64,000 nt of DNA, taken from NCBI RefSeq assembly GCF_024170005.1, contig NZ_JALJXJ010000006.1, positions 310,001 through 374,000 of the forward strand, written 5' to 3'. The stretch is from Azospirillum lipoferum. Its GTDB lineage: Bacteria > Pseudomonadota > Alphaproteobacteria > Azospirillales > Azospirillaceae. The position numbers and the translations under genes are program-made. Below, in pieces: positions 1 to 8,905 of the stretch; the first letter of the stretch is position 1; every line of letters begins with the position of its first letter. The notes beneath the pieces are model-generated. The model did no database searches. It had not been told where the DNA came from and saw nothing but the letters and a program-made list of their open reading frames with translations.

Positions 1-446
1 AGGATCGGGCGCTTGAGGGCTTCCTGCACCCGCTCCACGTTGCGGCGGACGATTTCCAAAGCTTCGTCCGTATAGGGCAGCGGCAGCAGGTCGTTCAGGA
101 AGGTTCCCCCCGCCGTGCTCCAGGCCAGATGGTCGGAGACCAGGTCCGGCTGGAGGCGGTCGTACAGTGTCGCCAGCCGGTCCAGGTGGCGGGGATCGAT
201 CCCGTCGGCGGAGCCCAGCGACAGGCCGACCCCATGGCAGCTGAGCGGGTAATCCCGACGGATCGTCTCGAGCGCCCGCAGGCGGGGGCCGCCGGCCGCC
301 AGATAGGTCTCGCTGTGCACCTCGATCCAGGCCACGTCGGGAGGATCGGTGAGGAAGTCCGCGACGTGACGGTGCCGCAGCCCGATGCCCGCACGCGGGG
401 GGATGGAGACGGACGGGACGGTGGCTGCGTTGGTCGAGGGAAGCAT
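1..446 (-). CDS. bufB: DUF692 bufferin-maturation enzyme (partial, 3' end outside window)
   Basis: The reading frame starts at the ATG at 446-444 and runs off the left edge; 148 codons are visible. The translation has DUF692 (MbnB/BufB family) signatures: an HSETY segment after the first strand, then [10 protein letters not shown] and SDHLAW, which in this TIM-barrel family carry metal-binding His/Asp/Glu residues. Family members are multinuclear iron enzymes that oxidise cysteines in RiPP precursors; with MbnB the product is methanobactin, and with BufB it is bufferin, a copper-binding peptide. It lies 48 nt downstream of the DUF2282 precursor gene in the same direction, the usual bufA-bufB order. 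A GGAG lies about 14 nt before the start. A bufC (DUF2063) gene would be expected just beyond the window edge. Confidence 0.88.
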   Translation of the reverse strand, partial: MLPSTNAATVPSVSIPPRAGIGLRHRHVADFLTDPPDVAWIEVHSETYLAAGGPRLRALETIRRDYPLSCHGVGLSLGSADGIDPRHLDRLATLYDRLQPDLVSDHLAWSTAGGTFLNDLLPLPYTDEALEIVRRNVERVQEALKRPI

Positions 447-494
447 GGCGGGGGGTCTCCGGCGGTCGGCGGTGGTCCGGGACTGCGGTCCGGA

Positions 495-833
495 TCAGCT
501 CTTCTTCGGGGCGGCGGGGGTCGCCGCCCTGGTCATGTCCTTGGGCATGCCGACGCCGTTGAAGGCGGCGAGCTTGCCGCCCATCTCGGTGCAGACGCCG
601 GCCCGGACGGCACGCCACTCACCGCCGTCATAGTCCTTGGCCGACTGGCCGGCGCAGGAATGGGTGCCGGCCTCGTTGGCGCAGCTGTTCTGCCCCGCCT
701 TGGAAATGCCGTAGCATTTCTCCAGCCCGCCGGCCTCGGCCGCGGCGGCGCCATGGGCCGGCAGCAGGGACGCCATGGACAGGGCACCGGCCAGAGCGGC
801 GGCAATCGTCAGGCCATTAATCTTTTCGGACAT
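495..833 (-). CDS. bufA: Bufferin precursor peptide, DUF2282 family
   Basis: A 112-residue protein with an N-terminal signal peptide (hydrophobic residues 8-25, Ala-rich cleavage region near 28-33) and a small Cys-rich core. Four cysteines at 40, 51, 60 and 81 sit in the DUF2282 pattern KCYG / NSCA / HSCAG / AGVC, with the DYDGGEW segment between the last two. Bufferins are unusually long RiPP precursors whose core cysteines are modified by a DUF692 enzyme and which bind copper in the periplasm. The C-terminal tail from about residue 95 is Ala/Pro/Lys-rich. A good AAGGAG ribosome site precedes the ATG. It is the first gene of the pair with bufB and is divergent from a LysR regulator. Confidence 0.88.
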   Translation of the reverse strand: MSEKINGLTIAAALAGALSMASLLPAHGAAAAEAGGLEKCYGISKAGQNSCANEAGTHSCAGQSAKDYDGGEWRAVRAGVCTEMGGKLAAFNGVGMPKDMTRAATPAAPKKS

Positions 834-935
834 TGCTCATCTCCTTTGGTTGTTTCTCCCGCCATGGGGAGTGGTTGACGAAGCCAAAGTATTCGTTGTC
901 CGGACCTGCATGAAATGCTTTGGTCCTATTGTCCG

Positions 936-952
936 CATAGCCGTCGGCTATG
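936..952. promoter_or_regulatory. Palindrome with ATAG-N7-CTAT LysR-type box
   Basis: CATAGCC-GTC-GGCTATG is a perfect 7-bp inverted repeat with a 3-bp spacer. It contains T-N11-A (938-950) and the OxyR/CbbR-like ATAG-N7-CTAT arrangement. It lies 26 bp before the LysR start at 979 and about 100 bp upstream of bufA, so it is a good candidate for LysR autoregulation and control of the divergent bufferin genes. Binding is inferred. Confidence 0.6.
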
Positions 953-978
953 GGCGAACCAACCGCTTGGAGGTTGCG

Positions 979-1929
979 ATGGAGATGCACCAGATCCGCT
1001 ACTTCCTCGCCGTTGCGGAAACGCTCAACTTCACGCGCGCGGCGGAGCAGTGCAACGTCACCCAGCCGTCGCTGACCCGCGCCATCCAGAAGCTGGAAGA
1101 CGAAATGGGCGGCCCGCTGTTCAGCCGGGAGCATCACAACACCCACCTGACGGAACTCGGCCGGCTGGTGCAGCCGCATCTGGAGGCGATCTACAGCACC
1201 AACGCCGCCGTGCTGGCCGAGGCGAAGCAGTACCGATCCATGGACCGCGCGCCGTTGAAGCTCGGCGTGATGTGCACGATCGGTCCGGCGCGCCTCGTCG
1301 GCTTCCTGGAGCAGTTGCGGACCCGCATCCCGATGCTCGACCTGATCATCCGGGACATGCCGGCGAAGCCGCTGGTGGAAGCGCTGCTGGCGGGCGACCT
1401 GGACGTGGCGCTGGTGGCGCTGCCCTCATTCCCGGAACGCTGCACGGCCAAGCCGCTCTTTTCGGAGCGTTACCTGATCGCTTTTCCGAAAGGGCACCGG
1501 TTCGAGGGCATGAACGCCGTTCCGCTCGGCGAACTGGATGGCGAGGATTACCTGCAGCGCGTCCACTGCGAGTTCCGCTACCATTTCGAGGCGCTGGGCA
1601 TCCCGAAGCGGCACAGCGTGAACATCCGCTATCACAGCGAACGGGAGGACTGGGTACAGGCGATGATCGCCGCGGGCATGGGCTGCGCCGTGATGCCGGA
1701 GCATCTGCCGATCCTGCCGGGCCTCTCGACGCGGGTGATCATCGAACCGGAGGTGTCGCGGACCATCCATCTGGTGACGGTCGCCGGCCGCCGCTTCACC
1801 CCCGTGGAGCAGGTCGCCATCCGCATGGCCCAAAGCTATCGCTGGGACGCGACCGAGCCGAGGGGGGCAACTCCCGGATGGTGCGACTTGGTGACGGACA
1901 CCCTATCCCCCGGAGGGGAGAGGGCGTGA
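979..1929 (+). CDS. LysR-family transcriptional regulator
   Basis: 316 residues with a typical LysR N-terminal winged helix-turn-helix (about residues 3-62, including FTRAAEQCNVTQPSLTRAI) and a type 2 periplasmic-binding-protein effector domain. The start at 979 is chosen because GGAGG lies 5 nt upstream; an in-frame extension from 775 lacks support and would overlap bufA. Cysteines near HCEFRY and MGCAVMPE could be redox or ligand residues, but the OxyR peroxidatic CysHSDRC arrangement is not seen. It is divergent from bufA, and an ATAG-N7-CTAT palindrome lies in the shared promoter region. The effector is unknown; control of the bufferin genes is inferred from layout. Confidence 0.85.
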   Translation: MEMHQIRYFLAVAETLNFTRAAEQCNVTQPSLTRAIQKLEDEMGGPLFSREHHNTHLTELGRLVQPHLEAIYSTNAAVLAEAKQYRSMDRAPLKLGVMCTIGPARLVGFLEQLRTRIPMLDLIIRDMPAKPLVEALLAGDLDVALVALPSFPERCTAKPLFSERYLIAFPKGHRFEGMNAVPLGELDGEDYLQRVHCEFRYHFEALGIPKRHSVNIRYHSEREDWVQAMIAAGMGCAVMPEHLPILPGLSTRVIIEPEVSRTIHLVTVAGRRFTPVEQVAIRMAQSYRWDATEPRGATPGWCDLVTDTLSPGGERA

Positions 1930-1933
1930 ACCG

Positions 1934-4627
1934 TCAGGCTCCCACCACCTCCACGCTCCGCGCCTGCGCCCTCCAATAGTCCGGAATGTCCGTCCGGTGG
2001 CGCCGCATCACGAGGTTGGCGAGCAGACCCGTCCAGCCGGTCTGGTGCGCGGCCCCCAATCCCTGCCCGGTGTCGGCATGGAAATATTCGTAGAACAGCA
2101 GAAGGTCGCGCCAGTGCGGGTCTTCGTGGAAGTTCGGCTGCGTGCAATAGACCGGCCGCCGGCCGGCCCCGTCGGGGCGGTAGAGCGATACCAGCCGGTC
2201 GGCGATCAGCGTCGCGATCTCCTTCAAGGTCAGCTCCCGGCCGTCCAGGCACGGCACCGGCACGCGGTAGGCGTCGCCCAGGAAGCGGTGGAACTTCTCG
2301 ATGGACTGTACCAGCGTGTAGTTCACGGGCATCCACACGGGACCGCGCCAGTTGGAGTTCCCCCCGAACAGGCCCGAGGTTGACTCGCCCGGCACATAGT
2401 CGATCAGCGCCTGTCCGACGCCGGGCAGATCGCCGAGGTGCCGGTGCTCCGCGTGGATGCGGCTGACGCTGCGGATGCCGTAGTCGGACAGGAACTGGTC
2501 GCGGTCGAGCAACCGTTGCAGGATGCGCGGCAGCATGGTGTGGTCGACCAGGGCCAACAGATGCTCGCCGCGGTCGTTCTCCCAGTCCGGGCAGGCGCAG
2601 ACATAGCTGCCCTGGAACTTGCCGCCCTTGTGGGTCGTGAGCATGCGGCGGAAGCGCGGCACCCGCTCCAGCAGGCGGCGGTCCACCACCTCCGTGGCGA
2701 ACAGCGGGATCAGCCCGACCATGGAATAGACGTTCACGCGCGAGACCTTGCCGTCCGGGCACACGATCAGGTCCTTGAAGAAGCCGTCCTCTTCGTCCCA
2801 CAGCGACACCGCTCCCGGCACATGGCCGCCGATGGCATTCGCGATGCCGAGAAACTGCTGGTAAATCTGGATGGCGATGTCCTCGTAATCCGGATCCTCC
2901 GCCGCCAGTTCCAGCGCCATCACCACCATGTTCAGCGCGAACATGGCCATCCAGCCGGTGGCGTCGGCCTGCTTCAGGCTGAAGCCGGGCGGAAGCGGCT
3001 GCGAGCGGTCGAAGACGGAGATGTTGTCGAGGCCGAGGAAGCCGCCCTCGAACACGTTGTGCCCGTCGGCGTCCTTGCGGTTCACCCACCAGGCATAGTT
3101 CAGCAGCAGCTTGTGGAAGACGCGATGCAGGAAATGCGTGTCGCCCTCGCCGCGCTGCACCCGCTCCGCCCGGAAGACCTTCAGCGCCGCCATGGCGTGC
3201 ACCGGCGGGTTCACGTCGCCGAAGGCCCACTCATAGGCCGGGATCTGGCCGTTCGGGTGCAGGAAGCGTTCGGACAGCAGAACCTCGATCTGGTCCTTGG
3301 CGAAGTCCACGTCCACCAGCGCCAGCGCCGCGCAGTGGTAGGCGAGATCCCAGGCGGCGAACCACGGATACTCCCAGGTGTCGGGCATGGAGATGATGTC
3401 GGACGATGCCAGATGCCTCCAGGACCGGTTGCGTCCCCCCTTGCGGCCGTCCGGCGGCGGCAGCCGGTCGCCGTCCAGCCAGCGCGCCACGTCGTAGTGG
3501 AAGAACTGCTTGCACCAGATCATGCCGGCCAGCGCCTGCCGCAGCACCCGCTTGTCCTCCGCATCCGCGTCGGGCAGCAGGGCGTCATAGAAGGCGTCGG
3601 CCTCGCTGCGGCGTGCGGCGGACACGGTGGCGGTGCAGGCGAAGGGCTGGGGCAGGGGGGTGGCGGAAAGCACGAGGTCCACGGCGCGGGCCTCGCCCGC
3701 CGGCACGTCGAGGACATACCAGGGGGCGGCCTTGGTGCCTTCCCGTGCCGGATTGACCGCGCCGGTCTCGCCCTGGATCACGCGGCGATGGAAGCCGTCC
3801 TTCACATAGGGCATGGCGTTGGGGATGCCCCACAACCGCTCCGCGTTGCTGTCATTCTCGGTGAACAGCAGCTCGGCCGGGGCGGCACCGTAGAGGTGGT
3901 AGGCGCCAAGCTCCGGATGCTCCGCCCGGATCGCCCAGGCGGCGCCGGCCGGCGGGTCGATGGCGCGGAGCCGCGGGCGCGGCGCTCCGTCGGTCCAGGA
4001 CCATGTGTTGCGGAACCACAGGGTGGGCAGCAGGTGCAGGGTGGCGGGTTCGGGGCCGCGGTTCGCGGCCTCGATGCGGATGTGGATCTCGTCCGGGCCG
4101 GCCTTGGCGTGGGTCACTTCCACATCCCAGTTGCGGCCGTCATCGAACACCCCGCTGTCGAGCAGCCCGAAGGGCGGGTCGGTGCGCCCGCGCATCCGGT
4201 TCTCGAAGATCAGGCGGCCGTAGGGGAATTCGGCCTGCGGGTATTTGTAAAGGTAGCGCAGCCAGGAATGGCTCGGCGTGGCGTCGCGGTGGAAATAGAA
4301 CTCCTTCACATCCTCGCCGCGGTTGCCCTCGTTTCCGGTCAGGCCGAAGGCGCGCTCCTTCAGGATCGGGTCGCGGCCGTTCCACAGGGAGAGCGCGAAG
4401 CACAGCCGCTGCCGGTCGTCGCTGATTCCGGCCAGTCCGTCCTCGCTCCAGCGGTAGGCGCGGGATCGCGCCTGATCGTGGCTGAAGTCCTCCCAGGCGG
4501 TGCCGTGGGGGCTGTAGTCCTCCCGCACCGTGCCCCAGGCCCGTTCCGACAGGTAGGGGCCCCACAGCCGCCAGTTCCCGGTGCCGGAGCGCTGGGCTTC
4601 GAGCCGTTGCCGTTCCGCGTTTCGCAT
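1934..4627 (-). CDS. GH63-like glycoside hydrolase (MGH1/mannosyl-oligosaccharide glucosidase type)
   Basis: An 897-residue cytoplasmic protein with no signal peptide. The N-terminal half is a beta-sandwich-like region; the C-terminal half is an (alpha/alpha)6 barrel with family landmarks: the WEYPWFAAWDLAYHC segment (about residue 420) carrying a likely catalytic Asp, NSNWRGPVWMPVNY (about 757) and HQTGWTGLLANL (about 862). Bacterial relatives act on glucosyl- or mannosylglycerate or on glucan-derived oligosaccharides. The start lies 3 nt after the stop of the debranching-enzyme gene, so the two are surely cotranscribed. The pairing suggests turnover of glycogen or a compatible-solute glycoside. 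The exact substrate cannot be read from the sequence. Confidence 0.85.
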   Translation of the reverse strand: MRNAERQRLEAQRSGTGNWRLWGPYLSERAWGTVREDYSPHGTAWEDFSHDQARSRAYRWSEDGLAGISDDRQRLCFALSLWNGRDPILKERAFGLTGNEGNRGEDVKEFYFHRDATPSHSWLRYLYKYPQAEFPYGRLIFENRMRGRTDPPFGLLDSGVFDDGRNWDVEVTHAKAGPDEIHIRIEAANRGPEPATLHLLPTLWFRNTWSWTDGAPRPRLRAIDPPAGAAWAIRAEHPELGAYHLYGAAPAELLFTENDSNAERLWGIPNAMPYVKDGFHRRVIQGETGAVNPAREGTKAAPWYVLDVPAGEARAVDLVLSATPLPQPFACTATVSAARRSEADAFYDALLPDADAEDKRVLRQALAGMIWCKQFFHYDVARWLDGDRLPPPDGRKGGRNRSWRHLASSDIISMPDTWEYPWFAAWDLAYHCAALALVDVDFAKDQIEVLLSERFLHPNGQIPAYEWAFGDVNPPVHAMAALKVFRAERVQRGEGDTHFLHRVFHKLLLNYAWWVNRKDADGHNVFEGGFLGLDNISVFDRSQPLPPGFSLKQADATGWMAMFALNMVVMALELAAEDPDYEDIAIQIYQQFLGIANAIGGHVPGAVSLWDEEDGFFKDLIVCPDGKVSRVNVYSMVGLIPLFATEVVDRRLLERVPRFRRMLTTHKGGKFQGSYVCACPDWENDRGEHLLALVDHTMLPRILQRLLDRDQFLSDYGIRSVSRIHAEHRHLGDLPGVGQALIDYVPGESTSGLFGGNSNWRGPVWMPVNYTLVQSIEKFHRFLGDAYRVPVPCLDGRELTLKEIATLIADRLVSLYRPDGAGRRPVYCTQPNFHEDPHWRDLLLFYEYFHADTGQGLGAAHQTGWTGLLANLVMRRHRTDIPDYWRAQARSVEVVGA

Positions 4628-4630
4628 GGT

Positions 4631-6694
4631 TCAGATCCTCCCGTTCGATGATTTTGCTTGTTCCAGCCGCCACCACGCCTCCAGCACGCAGGCGGCCGAC
4701 CAGGCCTGGACGGGGCAGCCGCGCGGCGTGTGCGGCGGATTCCCGTCGAAGATCTCGCTGACCTGACCGAGGGCCGCGTCGGTCAGGTGGTCGGCGATGG
4801 GCTCCAGAAGGCGCTGCGCGGCCTCCGCATCACCGGTGACGCGATGTACGGCCAGCGCGAAGGGACCGAGCAGCCACGCCCAGACCGGTCCCTGGTGGTA
4901 GCCGCCGTCGCGCTCCCACACGCCGCCGCGGTAATGGCCGCGGTAGTCGGGATGGTCCGGCGCCAGGGAGCGCAGGCCGTGGCTGGTCAGAAGCTCCCGC
5001 CGGCATTCCGCGACCACGCGGGCCTGCACGGCGGGCTCCAGCGGGGAGTGCGGCAGGCTGACGGCAAAGATCTGGTTGGGGCGGATGGAGGCGTCGTCGC
5101 CGTCCGGTCCGTCGATCACGTCGTAAAGGCCGCCGCACGATCGGACGAAGCGCCCGAAGGAACGCCGCACCCGCTCCGCCGCCTCGCGGTAAACGGCGGC
5201 GGGTTGGCCGAGCCGGTCCGCGAAGCCGGCCATGGCACGCAGCGCGTTGAACCACAGCGCGTTGATCTCCACCGGCTTGCCGTGGCGGGGGGTGACCACC
5301 CAGTCGCCGATCTTGGCGTCCATCCAGGTCAATTGCAGCCCCGGTTCCCCCGCGCGCAGCAGGCCGTCGGCCGGATCCTCGCCGATGCCGTAGCGGGTGC
5401 CGCGGCGGTGTTCGCCGATGAGGCCCGCCAGCACCGGGAAGGCGCCGGCCAGGGCCGTCACGTCGTCGGTGGCGTCCAGATAGGCCCGCCACGCCTCGAC
5501 ATACCAGAGCGCCGCGTCCACCGTGTTGTAGTCGGCCCGCTCCCCGGCGCCGGGGAAGACGTTGGGCAGCATGCCCCGGTCGATGAGGCGGGCGAAGGTC
5601 TCCAGGATGCGCCGCGCGCTGTCGGCCCGCCCGGTGGCGAGCGTCAGGCCGGGCAGGGCGATCATCGTGTCGCGGCCCCAGTCCCCGAACCACGGGTATC
5701 CCGCGATCACCGATTGCCCGTCCGGCACCCCCGGCAGGGGCCGCGCGAAGAGGAAGCTGTCGCAGGCCAACACCAGCCGCCGCACCCAGCCGGGGGACGC
5801 GGCCATGTCCGGCAGCGCGTCGTCGGCCGTCGCCAGCACCGCGGCCTCCTGTGCGCGGCGGCGGGCAAGGGATGCGGCGATGTCCATGTCGGCCTCCGCC
5901 TCCAGGCTGCCGACCACGCCGACCCAGTGGCCGGGGCGCAGGTCGAAGACCGCCTCGCCCACGCACAGGTGATGGTCCACGGGCGGAAGGCCGCGCTCCT
6001 CCTCCACGGGCAGCAGGAAGTCGGCGTGCCAGTCGCGGCGGGGCTCGATCCGTCCGCCAGGGGCGTGGAGGGTCAGCGTGAATCCGCCGGGCTCGACCAC
6101 GCGCAGGCGGTCGGGGCCGTCCACGCGGACATCCGGGGTGAAGCCGTGGCGGTCGGTGGTGCCGTGGTGGTCGCGGCCGTTGACCAGCAGGGACACGCGC
6201 AGGGAGACGCCGTTCCCGTCGTCCGTGTCGGAATGCAGGCGCCACGCGGCGGTGACGGTGTTGGCGCCCTGCTCCAGCCACACCCGCGCCTCGACCCGCC
6301 GGCCGGCGATGGCGAAGGTCCAGGCCGGGATGCGCCCGTCGAGGTGGAAGCGCTCCATATGGTCGTATCCGGCCGGGACCACGGCACCGCTGGCCCAGCG
6401 GTTGGTGGAGAGCGGCCAGTCATGGCCGTCGGCGACCAGCGTGGCGTCGGCCTTGGCGAAGACCAGCCGGCGACCGAGCGGCGGCTCCACCGGGGCGACC
6501 AGCAGGCCGTGGTAGCGCCGCGTCAGGCTGCCGGCGATGGTCCCGGCGGCGTATCCGCCGAGCCCGTTGGCGAGCCACCATTCCCGCCGTTCCGCCTGGG
6601 GCAGGTCGCCGCAGACCGCACGGCCGAAGCGGATCGGCATCATGTCCAGGTCGTCGGCGAGGGTGGATGGGGGACGCGTCATGACCAGCGTCAT
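4631..6694 (-). CDS. Amylo-alpha-1,6-glucosidase-type glycogen debranching protein (GH133-like)
   Basis: 687 residues. An N-terminal GDE_N-type beta domain begins with NGLGGYAAGTIAGSLTRRYH; it is followed by an (alpha/alpha)6 glucosidase domain with YPWFGDWGRDTMIALPG (about residues 330-346; the Asp residues are probable catalytic or substrate contacts) and GPVWAWLLGPFA near residue 600. The start at 6694 is chosen because a purine-rich GAGGAGAAGGG sits just upstream; the longer in-frame extension to 7297 overlaps the preceding gene and is compositionally a shadow. It probably cleaves alpha-1,6 branches or hydrolyses alpha-glucans. It lies between the DoxX::NDH-2 gene (14-nt gap) and the GH63 gene. 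Confidence 0.88.
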   Translation of the reverse strand: MTLVMTRPPSTLADDLDMMPIRFGRAVCGDLPQAERREWWLANGLGGYAAGTIAGSLTRRYHGLLVAPVEPPLGRRLVFAKADATLVADGHDWPLSTNRWASGAVVPAGYDHMERFHLDGRIPAWTFAIAGRRVEARVWLEQGANTVTAAWRLHSDTDDGNGVSLRVSLLVNGRDHHGTTDRHGFTPDVRVDGPDRLRVVEPGGFTLTLHAPGGRIEPRRDWHADFLLPVEEERGLPPVDHHLCVGEAVFDLRPGHWVGVVGSLEAEADMDIAASLARRRAQEAAVLATADDALPDMAASPGWVRRLVLACDSFLFARPLPGVPDGQSVIAGYPWFGDWGRDTMIALPGLTLATGRADSARRILETFARLIDRGMLPNVFPGAGERADYNTVDAALWYVEAWRAYLDATDDVTALAGAFPVLAGLIGEHRRGTRYGIGEDPADGLLRAGEPGLQLTWMDAKIGDWVVTPRHGKPVEINALWFNALRAMAGFADRLGQPAAVYREAAERVRRSFGRFVRSCGGLYDVIDGPDGDDASIRPNQIFAVSLPHSPLEPAVQARVVAECRRELLTSHGLRSLAPDHPDYRGHYRGGVWERDGGYHQGPVWAWLLGPFALAVHRVTGDAEAAQRLLEPIADHLTDAALGQVSEIFDGNPPHTPRGCPVQAWSAACVLEAWWRLEQAKSSNGRI

Positions 6695-6708
6695 GGCCCT
6701 TCTCCTCT

Positions 6709-8802
6709 CTATGAAGCGCGTTCGAGCGCGGGGACGGGCGGGGCGGCGGCGGCCGGATTGGGCGCGCGTTCCGCCGGGCCGGTGATCAGGCGGGTCCCTC
6801 GTCGCAAGGTAAGGTAGGCCCAGAACCACTCCACGGCCACACCCAGCCGGTTGCGCATGCCCGACAGGAACAGGATGTGCACCACACCCCACAGCCACCA
6901 GGCGGCGGCCCCGGTCAGGCGGACCCGGCCGAACTCGGCGACCGCCGCCTTGCGTCCGATGGTGGCGAGGCTGCCGGCGTGGCGGTAGCGGAAGGGCGCC
7001 GGGGCGGGGCGGCCCTCCAGCCGGGCACGGATGACCTTGGCGACATGGGCGCCGCCCTGCTTGGCCGCCGGGGCGAGGCCGGGGACCGGCTGGCCGTCCC
7101 AGCCGTGGCTCAACGCCGTGTCGCCGATGGCGAAGACCTCCGGCAATCCGGGTACGGACAGGTCGGGGCCGACCGGCACCCGGCCGGCGCGGTCGGCCGC
7201 CACCCCCAGCCAGCGCGCGGCCGGCGAGGCGACGACGCCGGCAGCCCAGAAGACGGTGCGCGCCGCGATGCGCGTGCCGGAGACGGTCACGCCGCACCCG
7301 TCGACCGCCTCCACCGCACTTCCGGTCAGGACGGTGACCCCCAGCGATTCCAGGGACGCGGCGGCCTTTGCCGACAGCGGTTCCGGGAAGGTCGGCAGAA
7401 GGCGCGGGGCCGACTGAACCAGCAGGACGCGGGCGTCGGCCGGGTCGATGGCGCGGAACTCGCCCATCAGCCCATGGCGGGCCAGCTCGGCGATGGCACC
7501 CGCCAGTTCCACGCCCGTGGGGCCGCCGCCGACCACCACGAAGGTCAGGAAGGCGCGGCGCAGATCCGGGTCATCGCTGTTCTCCGCCTCCTCGAAGGCC
7601 AACAGCAGGCGGCGGCGGATCTCCGTCGCGTCCTCGACCTTCTTCAGGCCGGGGGCCAGGGGCTCCCACTCCTCGCGGCCGAAGTAGCCGTGCCGGGCGC
7701 CGGTGGCGAGCACCAGATGGTCGTAGGGCACCGTGCGCCCGTCCTCCAGCCGCACCGTGCGGGCGTCGGTGTCCACGCCGACCACGCGGCCGAGCAGCAC
7801 GCGGGCGTTCGCCTGGTCGCGCAGCAGGCTGCGGATCGGCGTCGCGATGTCCGCGGGCGACAGGCTGGCGGTCGCCACCTGGTAGAGCAGCGGCTGGAAG
7901 AGGTGGTGGTTGCGCCGGTCGATCAGCGTCACCCGGCAGGGCGCCTGTGCCAGCCCCCGCGCCGCCGCCAGCCCGCCGAACCCACCGCCGACCACGACAA
8001 CATGCGGCGCGTCCTCCGGCAGCGGCGGCGTGACCCCGGCCAGCCGCGGCCAGCGGCGGGCAATGGCGCGACCGATGATATGGTCGAGCGACAGCGGTCC
8101 CGGGCCGAAGACCGCGATCACGCCCAGCAACAGTGGCAAGGAGAGAGCCGCACCCGCCGTCACCAGCCCGACCAGGGTCAAGGCGACCAGCCGCGAGCCC
8201 AAGCCAAGGGCGAGCAAGGCTGCGCAGGCCAGGGCGACGGGGGAGGCGGAGCGTGCGACGATGCCCGCCAGCAGCAGCCGCAGCGCCATGTGGACAACGG
8301 GCCCGCCATGACGCGTGACCGCCTTCAGCAGATATGCGGCGGGTTTGGCGAAGGGCAGGGCGCTGTCGGGCAGGCCACGCGCCAAACGCCGGTCGAGCGA
8401 CAGCGACCCGGCGCCCATGACCATCAGCCGGGTCAGCAGCGCCGCCTGCACGAGATGCGCGTCGAGCGGCCGGTAGGCGAACTGGGCGACCAGCACGAGC
8501 GCCAGCATGGGCAGCGCCGCGAGGCGCGTGGCGAGGCCCAGCGCCAGCAGCGGCGGGCACAGCAGCTCGATCCCCGCCCCGGTCCAGGCGGCGGCCACCG
8601 GGTCCAGCCAGGACACCGGATATTCGGACCGGGCGAGATAGAGCGCCTGGTCCCAGTCGTGCAGCTTGACGATGCCCGACACCCAGAAGGCCTGGGCCAG
8701 CCACAGCCGGACGGCAAGGTCGAGCGCCGGCCCGGCCGCCTTCCGGGCAAGCGACAGAGTGTCGCGCGTTATGACGGCGGTGCGGAGGAGGCGGTCACCC
8801 AT
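6709..8802 (-). CDS. DoxX-domain / type II NADH dehydrogenase fusion
   Basis: 697 residues. The first roughly 250 residues form several hydrophobic helices of DoxX type (QAFWVSGIVKLHDW opening). The remainder is a complete NDH-2-like FAD/NAD(P) oxidoreductase: a first dinucleotide motif GGGFGGLAAARGL (about residue 272), NHHLFQPLLYQVATA, a second Rossmann motif VVGGGPTGVELAGAI (about residue 420) and the FAIGDTA segment. A C-terminal amphipathic region (WLWGVVHILFLSGMRNR) is typical of NDH-2 membrane attachment. NDH-2 proteins are normally about 430 residues, so the N-terminal DoxX module is a true fusion. It probably passes electrons from NAD(P)H to quinone at the inner membrane. The start overlaps the stop of a 36-codon peptide gene (ATGGGTGA). 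Confidence 0.87.
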   Translation of the reverse strand: MGDRLLRTAVITRDTLSLARKAAGPALDLAVRLWLAQAFWVSGIVKLHDWDQALYLARSEYPVSWLDPVAAAWTGAGIELLCPPLLALGLATRLAALPMLALVLVAQFAYRPLDAHLVQAALLTRLMVMGAGSLSLDRRLARGLPDSALPFAKPAAYLLKAVTRHGGPVVHMALRLLLAGIVARSASPVALACAALLALGLGSRLVALTLVGLVTAGAALSLPLLLGVIAVFGPGPLSLDHIIGRAIARRWPRLAGVTPPLPEDAPHVVVVGGGFGGLAAARGLAQAPCRVTLIDRRNHHLFQPLLYQVATASLSPADIATPIRSLLRDQANARVLLGRVVGVDTDARTVRLEDGRTVPYDHLVLATGARHGYFGREEWEPLAPGLKKVEDATEIRRRLLLAFEEAENSDDPDLRRAFLTFVVVGGGPTGVELAGAIAELARHGLMGEFRAIDPADARVLLVQSAPRLLPTFPEPLSAKAAASLESLGVTVLTGSAVEAVDGCGVTVSGTRIAARTVFWAAGVVASPAARWLGVAADRAGRVPVGPDLSVPGLPEVFAIGDTALSHGWDGQPVPGLAPAAKQGGAHVAKVIRARLEGRPAPAPFRYRHAGSLATIGRKAAVAEFGRVRLTGAAAWWLWGVVHILFLSGMRNRLGVAVEWFWAYLTLRRGTRLITGPAERAPNPAAAAPPVPALERAS

Positions 8803-8905
8803 GGCTCAACTCCGTGCGCAGGGTCTGCGCCCCGACGGCCGCAGCCGACAGCAGGACGACGAAGCCGGCGAGGAAGAGGACGGGAAGGGGGGAGCGCCGC
8901 GTCAT
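8795..8905 (-). CDS. 36-residue hydrophobic peptide, translationally coupled
   Basis: A 36-codon frame starts at 8905 with MTRRSPLPVLFLAGFVVLLS, one hydrophobic segment (about residues 7-25) behind a positive N-terminus, ending ...TLRTELSHG. Its ATG overlaps the GMC stop (ATGA) and its TGA overlaps the start of the DoxX fusion (ATGGGTGA); an AGGAAGG ribosome site precedes it inside the end of the GMC gene. Both overlaps are hard to explain if it is not translated. It may be a small membrane partner of the DoxX::NDH-2 protein or a coupling leader. No family is recognised. Confidence 0.55.
   Translation of the reverse strand: MTRRSPLPVLFLAGFVVLLSAAAVGAQTLRTELSHG

Noticed and set aside
834..978. 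Extracytoplasmic sigma-factor promoter for bufA
   Set aside because: I looked for a TGTAAC-type -35 with a spaced CGAA-type -10 in this gap and found no convincing pair.
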